Below are positions 12,201 through 24,200 of a stretch of DNA of 64,000 nucleotides, piece after piece (position 1 is the first letter of the stretch; the number at the start of each line of letters is the position of its first letter). The translations under genes and the position numbers were made by a program. Under the pieces are notes generated by a model. The model was not told where the DNA came from, made no database searches, and saw only the letters and a list, made by a program, of their open reading frames with translations. Location: the NCBI GenBank assembly GCA_012934845.2, contig WNNJ02003750.1:81945-145944 (forward strand), written 5' to 3'. The stretch comes from Pomphorhynchus laevis (taxonomy: Eukaryota > Acanthocephala > Palaeacanthocephala > Echinorhynchida > Pomphorhynchidae).

Positions 12201-15200
12201 AATGAATTTAAGTATGTAAAGGAGATAAAATGTAGTTAAATTAGATAAATGAGATAAAATGGGTATAATGGTAATAAAGAAAGATTATTATATAATGTGA
12301 CTGGGATATTTTTTCCGAAGGAAAAGTAGCTGTAATATCTCTGGGTTGAAACATACTACAATTAAGAAATATTTTTTATAATGTAATGTGACACAGAATA
12401 TTAGTTTATAATTTTTTGTTTAAAAAAGATTTATAAAAATTTATTGATCTAATAATATTATTTTATGATTTAAATTTATATTAATTAATAATTGTAAATT
12501 TACTATAGGAAAACAATTTATAATAATAAATAAACAATTATTTATAAATATATTATTATAATTAATTATTAATAGCTAATTAAATACTTAATGAATTATT
12601 AATAAATTATTATTTTCGCTTATTTAATTTTATTTTTTTCGTTTGTTAGCGTTTATTAAACATTATTTGCTTTAATTTTGACCAATGCCTCATTCAAATA
12701 ATGAGTATTTTCGAAACTCATTGGGAATATTTTCTAGAAATTAAAAATCCAAGAAGCTGAAATTATTTAATCGGTTTATGAAAACTATATAGATCTGTAT
12801 CTGATTATATTTTAGCTTTTCTGCTTTTTTAAATGAATAAACCTTTAATATTTAGCTCCTAGCGATACACAAATTTAAATAAAGTTTTAATTTACACTTT
12901 AAAATCATATTTTAATTGAAAAGTGCTTTTCGTCAAATCAACTTTGTGATTTTTCGCATTTCTAAAATTTTATGTAATTTATAATTTAGAGACACATGAA
13001 GGGGTTCAGGATATGGCTTGTGATACTTTTATCAAAATTGCATCTAAATGTAAGCGATGTCTTGTCTCTTTGCAACATGGTGAATCTATACCGTTCATAT
13101 TAGAAATTGCTTCTAACATAAATTCAATTATATGTGATCTAAGTCCACAGCAGGTATGATTTTTACAAACAAACGTTTGTATTAAGTTTGGATTTTATAA
13201 TTTAAATTAGTGCTTTCACAATAAAGCAAAGTTTATAAAACACCAAATTCTACACGCAAGCGCATGCTTCTAACATTGATTTATAATATCTTACATTGAT
13301 GTATATTGTATTTCTAATTATTTCTAATTATCTGTTTTTTATTATTTTTTTAAAAAATAATTGTAATTTTCTGAAGATGCTAACAAAAGTTAGCGAAATA
13401 TCAAATAAAATTTCCTCCTTTCTTTGATCTAGCTCCGATAATTCTTTATCATTCTCTTGTTATTTTTCAAAAAGAGAATGTTCTTTTTGAAATTACATTT
13501 TTTTTGAATTTTACAAAAATACTAAAGTTTTTATAAATAATTGATGATGATCCATTATATTTCGCTAACCTCTGTTAGCATATTCAGAAAATTACAATTT
13601 TCTGAAGATTTATAATTTTCTGAATTTTTTCAATATTTTTTAAAAAGTATAGCACTTTTAAGTATTTTATGACAATTATATTTAAGTTTAGTTTCCACGC
13701 TTTATTATATAGATTAATGCCATGTTAATACATTATTTTATACATAATACGTTGATATAATATATTATATTTAATGACGTGTCGTGATACATATATTATA
13801 TAGTACATTATTATATATTGTTATATATTTTATATTTTTATTATTTTTATATTTATTTATTATATTTATTTTGTTTTCAATATTACAAATGGCAGGAGTC
13901 GGAGACGCATTGTCTTGTTGTAATATTGAAGAAAGCGGTAAGCATGACAAACTAGCAACCACTATGTATGAGCATGTCATGGATACGTTTACTACTCGTT
14001 CAATAAACTTTTACTGATTCCAATCATGTTGTGCAAAATTTCGCTGTGCAAGATCTTTCTAAAATGCTGACAAACCATATCAAATGAAGGATTTTGGTTT
14101 TAAAATATTTTAGTGTACGAAATTTTTCAATATTTTAATTAATATTTCATAATATCTACCAATATTTCATTTTCTAACGAAAATTAAATATTGGTAGCTC
14201 GGCAATAATCATCGTTGATTATTAGTAGTGCGAAAATAATCACCGATATACATGGAATATCCAAACAAATAGTAAACGATTCATTTTAACAACAATGCAT
14301 ATCAAAGTGAATTTAAAGTGAATTCAAACCGAGTTGATAAAATTAACAACTTATCGGAGCGTCGAAGTGAACCACCTTTGTGAATTAATTGTCGATTATC
14401 ATGATTATGTTTAAAGCAATGAATTATTGAATTGATCTAATAATTGATAATCTAATAATTTAATTAATAGATTTAATAACTGTAATAGTGAATTATTATT
14501 TATTTTTGTTTTGAATTTTTTTACAATATTATTTTACTGATTAAACTAAATCTGAACCAATTGATAGTAAATTATCAAATTTTCAATTTTACGTTTATAA
14601 AAGTTTCGTTTTGGGTTAAAAAATACAAGTTTTATAGAATATCGTCATCTTGTATGTTTTTTGATTCGACTTTATAATATTATAAGTCAGTCGAGAATAT
14701 TTAATTAATTTCAAGAGGTAGTCCAAATAACACCATTTTTAAATTACAATTAATTCTTTAACTAATTACCATTTAATCTAAAGATATATTATTTAATCTA
14801 ATTATAAGTCGCTCCATCAAATTAATGTATTAAAGGAACTTTTAATTATTCAATTTTTCATCGACTATTTATTTATCTGTTTTGAAACATATGACTATGA
14901 GTGACTGCTCCTTGAATGATGTCATTCTGGGACGATTCACTCACACGCTTAATAATCAAGTCTTTCACAATGCCGGCAAAGTGATGATCTTTTAATAATG
15001 ACATTTTTCAAATATTACAAATATTACAAACCAAATCGGTAATTAATCAAATATTCTTTAGCGCAATTTTTTAATGGATGTTTTAAAATATCAATTAGTC
15101 TTTTTTTATGAAATTTAAATATTTATTCGCTGTAAATAAATTCACTACTAATTATTTTGAATATTAGCTTTTTATTTATTTGATAGGTTCAAACGTTTTA

Positions 15201-18200
15201 CGAAGCATTGGGTGAGATAATTACAGCAGAAACTGATAGTTCAGGTCAAAATAATCTTGTTGCTCAATGTATGGAAATGCCGAACAGAATTTGGGATCAG
15301 TTATATTCAAAGGCGAAACAAGTAGACATCTATTTTTGCATAGTGCACGCATTTGGTTTTGTTTTCAGGATGAAAACCACTTGAAAGACGTACATATTCT
15401 AAAACAAGGTATTCAGCTTCTGCGAATTAATACATCTACATGTCGACCAATTGGACCGAATTTCATTTACCAGGTATGATTTAACATTACTCTGATATAT
15501 GAACACTTTTACTTTCATTAAGATCGCTCGCATACTTGAATCAATGATTATTCTCTACAGAATACTTTCTAAGCAACTTACTGAAATGATCAATACCGGT
15601 GGCGAGAATGTAGATAAAACATCGATTTTTAAACATATGAAGTCATTTCGAAACGAGTCACTTATACTCTTGAATCAATGGCTTTCACGATGTGAGCAAA
15701 GTGAACAGGTGATTAATATTGAAATGTTAAAATAATGCGATCACAAATCGAATATAATGCAATCTTAAATCAAAACGTTTTTTATCAGGTATTTGTACCG
15801 CAGATCTTCAACTGACATTTTTAAATCACAAATATATTAAGATTAAATCGTATTATATTAAATTTTATTTACTATAATAAATTATCGTATTATAATTAAT
15901 CTATCGTATTATATTATATTAAATCGTAAATATAATGACCAGTTATTAGGTAGTCAAAATGTAAATTACTTTTATTGTTCCTGATACGTAAATGATGATT
16001 TTCATTTTCGCTTATGATATATTAATCGAAAACCTTCTTTTCGTTCAATTTCTCGCTGTCACGAAAAGTCTTTCATTAGCAAAATAGGCTAACATTACGC
16101 TTTAGCTATTAGGCTAATAAAATAAGTAGATGTTCCGAAATTCGAAAACAAATTGAACAAAGTTTATTTTTTATTTAATTATTAAAAACACATGTAAAAT
16201 CGCCAATTCCGAAATTTTTGAGATTTTGATTTTTGAAATTTTTAATTTTTTTTGCATGTTTTAATTGTTTATTACTTTTAATAGCCAATTGCAAAGATAA
16301 TTTTACGCAAACAATAATTTAAAGTATGACAGTGAGTATGAAAAATTAGCTAATTTTCTCATCTAAATGAGAATTTGTTTTAAGTTTAATAAATAATTAA
16401 CACACAATCTGCTAACAGCTAACTTCAGATCGCTTCACATTCTTGTGAATAGCTAAAAGTATCAATTAACTGATTACAATCCAGGTTCAAAACTCCGTCA
16501 TACAATACTCAAACATACAAAACTCCACCATCGCAGGATATAAGCGCTCTGACTATTATGCCCAGAAGGAAACCCGTTGAGGTGCCTAGATGCTGCAGTG
16601 TAATGGCCAAGCAGCACGTTGCAAAGCTTGTAAGTATGCAAAGTATGGTAAAATGTGCACCGACTGTCTTGCCAGGAATTGTTCGAATCAAATACAGACA
16701 GGGAGTAAGGCCATAAACGAGAACCTTAATACTAGCTTCGAATCTGAATATACGGGATGTTTTTCGGTCTGTAGTGATATGGAACGCATGTTATGCTTAA
16801 CGAAGCTCTGTCTACCGTCTACATCTAATCGTGCATATTCATACTGATATGAAAATAAGCTAGCTTTTGAACAAATTTGAAGGCGGCGAGGATGCTGATT
16901 ACCTTTCCACATCGCTTGTTCGATATTCAAGAAAGTTTCTTTCTACAAACAACGGATGTTTAGAGGTGATCGAATTAACATAAGCGGAAATTATGGTAAA
17001 GCTATGCGACGTCTTTCGCAGAGTAATATATGTGAGTACTCGAATTCAACGCGCTCGCAATTGGTCGTGCTACACCCTGAGAATGATGATCTCCAATCTT
17101 CATGCCCTCCATATTCGGGTTTGTCCGTCGATTCAGAAATCATTGAGTACGCTATTTCATCATTTCCCTCTTCTTCATCACCTGGATGCCTAGGACTAAG
17201 AGCGGAACACCTGTGACATGTTGTCGGCTAATCACGGGACACTTCTTCGGCGCCTTACGTCACTAGTCAATTCCCTGATTGTGGAATGAGGTTGGAAACA
17301 CTCCAACCTCATCAGCTCGGTGTCGCCATTCCAAACGGTATGGCGCAGATAATTCCTCAAGTCCGTCGACTACATCACCTTCACGAGCAGGATGACGATT
17401 GGGTTTGGGTAAAGATTGACATTACCAACGCCTTCGACACCCTTAGTCGCAGATCTTTTATCGATGTGGTGAGAAGGGAGTTTCAAAAAATGAGTAGATG
17501 GATTTCCTGGTGTAACGGAGCTGGTTCGAACCTTCGATTCGGAAACACAGAGCCCCTTCAGTCCTTGAGCGAATGCAGCAAGGAGATCATCACGGTCCTG
17601 TTTTGTTTTGCCTGACACCGAAACCGATTATCGCCCTGATTACAAGAAATGAAGGTATCGGCTTTAACAAATGGTACCTCGATGACGGTATTATGGGCGG
17701 TAGACAGAGGCTGTTACAAGGCCCTATCTCTTCTCTCTTCTGAATTTCCAGCAATTGGGCTGTCGTAATAGTGAATACAGATGCAGACGCTTTATTTGAA
17801 TGGCAGACAAGTTTGGTTTCTACGCCTTAACCTGTCAGTTCGGTGGTTATCCAAGCATTCGTCATGATGGATTGCGAGACACGATATTTCAGGAGGCGGT
17901 TTCTCCAGTGCTAAGAGTTGCAAAGGAAGTACCGAATCTAGTACGCAACGTACAAGAGAGACCGGCCGATATTTTGATCGATGAAGATCTCCCGCTTGCA
18001 GTCGATTTTGCAGTTACGAAGCCTCAACAAAATGCCTACGTTTCCATGGCCGCCAAGATCCCTTGATACGAAGCAAACAAATATGCCGCATGGGTTAAGG
18101 ATCGAAAATACAAACAGAAAATGGAGAAGAGTGGGTACATCTTCACGACCGCAGTTACTGAGACGTATGGAGGCTGGAACTCTCAAGGTGAAAAATTGAT

Positions 18201-21200
18201 TAGATTCATAGCCCGGTCAATGTAATGGCGAAATAGTATTCCATATTGCCAAGCGGCGGGTGTCGGTTGCATTGATGAGAAGGAACGCCAAAGCGATTCT
18301 CAAAGGCCTTGATAATTTAGGACAACCCATAATAGAAAGTAGCATGGGTTATTGCGACGACCCAACTCCGCGACTCAACTCTATGGGTTACCTTATTCCG
18401 CTCGCAGTCTAAACAAAAGAGGTCATTCGTGAGTCCGAACCACTGACAGTCCACTGTCCTGTCGACCAAATCGAAACTATCATCCATAATCCACAAAACG
18501 CCTATAGCGAAAGCCTCGATGATGTTCCAATATGAGTGGGTGTATATCCGGGTAGACATCCGCCTTCGTACTACAACCCTTTCATTATAACGCCGTTTGT
18601 ATCGTCGACTTTAAAGATCTCTGCCATCCATAGACCCCAACACACTGCCGCCTCGTTGACGAACGTCGACACCAGTGTGATCTCCGGCCTAGATCACGCT
18701 GTCAGTGCTTGTGACGGTATGACTGCCGAGTTTGAGCTTGAAAAGGACGGAAATACGTAGGTCTCCTAGTCGTGTTTTATTCATAGCGAGCTAAATAGAT
18801 TACCAAATGGCCCATTCGTGTATTCAAAAATTGTCACTAATATATCTAGAAAGCACGTGTTCCTAATTATGAGCTATAATTTTTAATCCACAGGATCCGC
18901 GGAGGATGTCATTTATGCATTGAGCACGTGTAATCCATATATTGTTTGTTTTTTTTAAACCCTACCGGAATTAGGCAGCATATTTGTGTCTCAACATTAC
19001 ACGGCTGTTGAGTCGTCTTAAAATACTATTAACCGTCGACTAGCCGCTTACGCTAAGATTTCCCAGACAATGAGTGTAAAACGCATTTCGATAGAAGAAA
19101 TATGTGATAAGATGAGAGACTTCATAGTGGACTCGTCCAGCACTGGAATACACAGTTTCAAACAAGTTTCGGAGTTCGAGTGCCAGTGGATTTCGACCCA
19201 AACACCATATAATAAGGCGTTTGATTTGCTCAATTCTCACCTAACAGTTGTGAAGCCCGACATTGCGTGCATTGAGCTCGCCGCTGTGCTTCACTACGCG
19301 AAGAAACGTTGTATGAGAATCGTGATATGCAGAAATTGGACTGCTTTCCAGAGCCTAAACGTGAAAGTTGATACGTCACTGTCGCAGGTGCTACTTGGCG
19401 ATCCTGAAAAGATCACGCTTTATAACTGCTTCCGCAGTCCAACCATGGTTCAAACGACGCACTATGAGCAAATAATCATTCCATTTTTCTCGAAGCTGAT
19501 TGAGAGTATCGATCGGTAATGGCTTTCCAACTTTGACAACGAGAACCGTCCGGCATCTGACATTTGGACGGCGGGCGAATTGAGTATTGTTGCAGCTTGG
19601 CAGAGACAGAATAACGATGTTGGCAATGGATTCAGTATAGCTGCCCTTTGTTGACGACATTCCCGTGAGCGCGGTCAATCACCGATGATTTGTGACTTCC
19701 CTTTCAGAATCGGAAGCCCCGACAAAACGACGTAACATGCGGATAATATACCGGACATCTCCAGGGAACGTCTCGTTGACTAGCGGACGGGATATACATC
19801 TTTGACGTGCCGGTTTGTCAGGTTACCAAAGCAGTGACCTCAATTTCTACTTTTAAAATATTATTACTCCTGTAGTCTTATGTTAAATGAGAAAATTTAT
19901 TTTCTCTTTTTTTATATTTTTTTCTAATTTATTTAAACATTTATTTTTTTTAATTTATTTAAATTTTAAAAAACTAAATATTCTTAATAAAAATATATTT
20001 TCATTTATCTTAAAAATAAAAATAATATAAAAATAAATATTTTTTATATGACATTTTATTCCATTTTTAAAATAAAAACTTTTGGTAATAAAAAATATTT
20101 ATTTACAATAAATAGAAGACATGATAAATTTTATAATTATTATAAATTCATTTAATTGTTATATACACAAATTTAACATTTTATAGTGTTTACTCAAAAA
20201 ATTTAAAACACAATGTCTGACGACCCTCCTCCGCTCATGTTCTACATTATACATGCAAAATTGTCCCGCTAAACAGCTGCACTGATCCGCTGGAACTGGA
20301 AAGCACTGGCTCGAGATTCAAAAGTTGCGCCTATTAAACGTGTGCTAAGATTATGAGGGAACACAAGAGAAAGTTGCCCGATTGCTCCTGTGATTTCAAC
20401 TGCCATTGGCGTGAACATGTATTGACGGCTATAAATGTTAGCTTTCTGAACCTTTTTATATCTATTTGTGAACTTTCTTTTTTAATTAGCATTTTTAATT
20501 AGTTTTATTTAATAAAATAAAAAAAACTAAAATTATAAATTATTAATTATTAAATTATTATTTAAGTTACGTTATTATCTACCTAGATTCCAAAAGAAGT
20601 GATAAATAGTCTTTTTGCCACAATTCTCCTCGATTTCAAAGACAACTTACCTCCATGTCGGGAAGTTCAAGTTCTTGTACTTGTAACGACTTTGATAACA
20701 AAAGGACAAGTAAGAAAGTTTTATACAGTCGACATTTTATAGATGAAATTTATATCTATATCTCATATGATCAATATTTCATTGTTTATATCGGTCATAT
20801 CAAACATATAAATAAAAATATTAATAAATATATTAATAAAATATATAAAAATAATAATATAATATTTAATATTATTAAATATTAAGTATATAAATTAAAT
20901 ATTTTGTGTGATAAACATATTTTTGTAATATATTTCAGAATGTTCAATAATGTATTACAAAATATTAATTAATAAGTGAAAACATAATGTTTATAAAGAG
21001 ATTTTTTTAAGAAGATAAAAATAGCTATCTCATAATTTTACAAGAGTTAAATCGATATTTAAAAAATTATTTAATAAATTATTTAATTAGTTTTAACTAT
21101 TACATATTTTTGTGATATTATTTTTTATAAATAAATATTAACATTTTATAAATATTTTTGAAATCTCTTTTATAATGTTTAATATTAATTATTAACCTAC

Positions 21201-24200
21201 TTATATACATATGCATTAAGTAATATTATGTAATATTATCATATTAAATAATGCATATTATGTAATAATATGCATTATTACATTAGTTAGTTGTAATATT
21301 CGTCTAAAAATTGTATAAAATATTTATATTTATACAAAATACAGATTTTAAACAGTTTGTTTATAAATATTCAAATTAAATAACTATCTTATAAGAATTT
21401 TCTTTAATTATTCATAAAAATATTTTTTGAAAATCAAGATTAGTATTTTAACGTTTGTCACTTTTATAGCTCATATCCCCTTAATATGTCGTTAAAGGGA
21501 CAAATTATTTGTCTATTATTTTTTCAATTGACAAATTATTTTTAACAGTTGATACTGATCAATTATTGATAAATAGTTATTGACGCTGGATCAAAGTAAA
21601 TATGAAATTGTTTGATATTTCGCTAACTTCAGTTAGCAATTTCAGAAAATTACCTGAAATAATTTTCTAAAGATGCTAACAGAAGTTAGCGAAATATCAT
21701 AAAATATCATCTTTACTTTTATCCAGCTTCAATAATTATATATTATTTTTTAAATTAACATTTTACAATTTTTTTAATCGACTATTATTTTAATATTGGA
21801 AATTAAAATAATATTATATATAATATTATATAATATTAAAATATTATATAAAAATTGTAAAATAATTTTTACAATTAAATTGGCTCTTTAAATTGTATTA
21901 CCCGTTAAAGCATTAACTAATAATTTTCATTGACTATTATTTTAATATTAAAATATTTTTTAATATTGACTAATATTTACTATATTAATATATAATATTT
22001 ATTTTTGAAATAATAGTCAATTGACTATTTCTATTCTATTGAATTACAATCGATTTAATTCTATTCGATTGAATTCTATCGATTCATTCTATTCAATCAA
22101 TTCATTCTATTCGATTGAATTACTTAAAATTAAATCAGCTAACTGAGTCTACGTATTTAATATAATTATAAAATAAACAAAACATAATAATGCTAAATCA
22201 AAATTTAATAATTAAATAATAAAATTAATAATTGTTTTTAGATTTTCTATAATTTAAATCAAGTTAAAATAAAAATAAAAAATAAAATTTAAAATAAACG
22301 TCATTTTTATGAATTGACTAATAAATAACAGACGTTGTATCAGAATAAGAATTAGAGGTCATCAGGAGGAACTGCTATGATATCAGGTTTCGGCCCCTAA
22401 CTCCTCTACCCAACATAGCAGCGGGGCCAAATACATGCTAATGATGTATTTCCTCTGAAATAACTATCTAGTATCTTATTCTAATACAAAGTATATTATT
22501 TATTATCCATCCATAAAAATTTGCCACTTAAGAGTTTAAATTTATTCTTTATATTATTGTGTTGATTTATATATTTTACTATTTTCTGCTTGATGTTATT
22601 TTTATAGTAACCTAGTTTAAAATATGTATCTATTAAATTATTTAAATGATTTTGAAGAAAGCCAATATCATTACATATTGTTGCAATTCTTAAAATTTCA
22701 TTATTTAATGTATTATATTTTATATTATATGGTATGCATGAATGCTCATGCAAAAATATGTTTCTTGTAAATTTAAATATGCCATCTTTACGATATAAAT
22801 TAATAGTAGTTTTAGTTAATGTTAATTTAATGTTCATATCTAGATATACACCTTCTTTATCATTAATATTAGTTTTGTTAAGAATAAGACTTTCTGGATA
22901 AATGTGCTCACTAATTGAATAAAAATTATTAGAATTAAATACACATATATCATCAATGTATCGAAACATATATTTCATATATTTATATTGTTTAGATTTA
23001 GTTTTTACATAGTTATGAACAAATTCATATTCTATAAAGCTTAAAAACAAGTCAGCTATAATTGAGCTACTATTACCACCCATTGGAACACCTTTTACTT
23101 GTCTATCGAATATATAAATATCAACAATAGAATATATAAATTGTAAATATTTACAATCGAATATATAAATATCAACTTTATTGTTTAATATTTTAATATT
23201 AAATCAATCTTTTATTGACTTTAATAAATTAATAAAATGCAAATAATTTATAATTCAAATATAAATTTTCGAATTTTCAGTACATATAATCATATATGTT
23301 AACAGATTTTTAAAATATTTATTCATTTTCTATGATCTTTAAATATCTAAATAAATATAATTTTTCTCTTAATTACAAATCACATGACATATGCAAATGC
23401 TCAAATTCTTGATTTTTCGAAACTTCTTCTAATTTCGAACAAATAAATTTTTTATAAATTCGAAGGACATCCTCTGATATTCATCACTTTGACTTTAAGC
23501 ATTCATTTTCACAACTGATTACCAATTTACAAAAATAAAAGATTTATCAAAATAATTATTTATTTTATCTTATTACCAGATATAATATTGGGCTATTTAG
23601 TTAAAATCCGTGTTTTTTTCTAATATTAAGTATATTAAGATATTAAGTATATTAAAATAGTAATCATTTACGTCAAATAGATAAATCTTAAGATCGAGAA
23701 TCTGCTTTTAAATTTCATAAGTTTTTTAATTTACATAATTTTGATGTAAACATTATTTAGAATAATTATTAATTTATTATTTTTATTAGTTTATTTTTAA
23801 TTTTATTATTAATTAATTATTATTTATTGATTTTTTGAAAAAGTTATATTTAAAAAAATAGACGGTTATTTTTCCAACGATTGAGTTATTATCCAACAAT
23901 TCAATTGTTGGGATTTTTAACTAAAATTTTTATTCTAAGATAAATTTTTAAATTTATACCCAAAATATAATCATTTAAAATTTAAAAGTATTTATTCGTT
24001 TTACACTTTTACATTATAACTAAGATTTTTCTGAAGCATCTAAATCGGCAGCTTCCGAGAAAAACTTGTAACTGGCCCTTTAAATTATATTAGCCGTTTA
24101 AGCATTTACTAATACTTCTCTGGTGTATTTTAAATTTAATAAGATTTGTTTTTTTCAATATATTATTTATTCTCTTTGTTTTAGGGTGAGGTCGTTGATA

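Noticed and set aside
15789-15815. Possible XPO1 mini-exon reading VFVPQIFN after a TATCAG acceptor
   Set aside because: It resembles the NFVPPLL box but runs straight into a stop. Joining exon j directly to 20587 gives exactly the vertebrate spacing without it.
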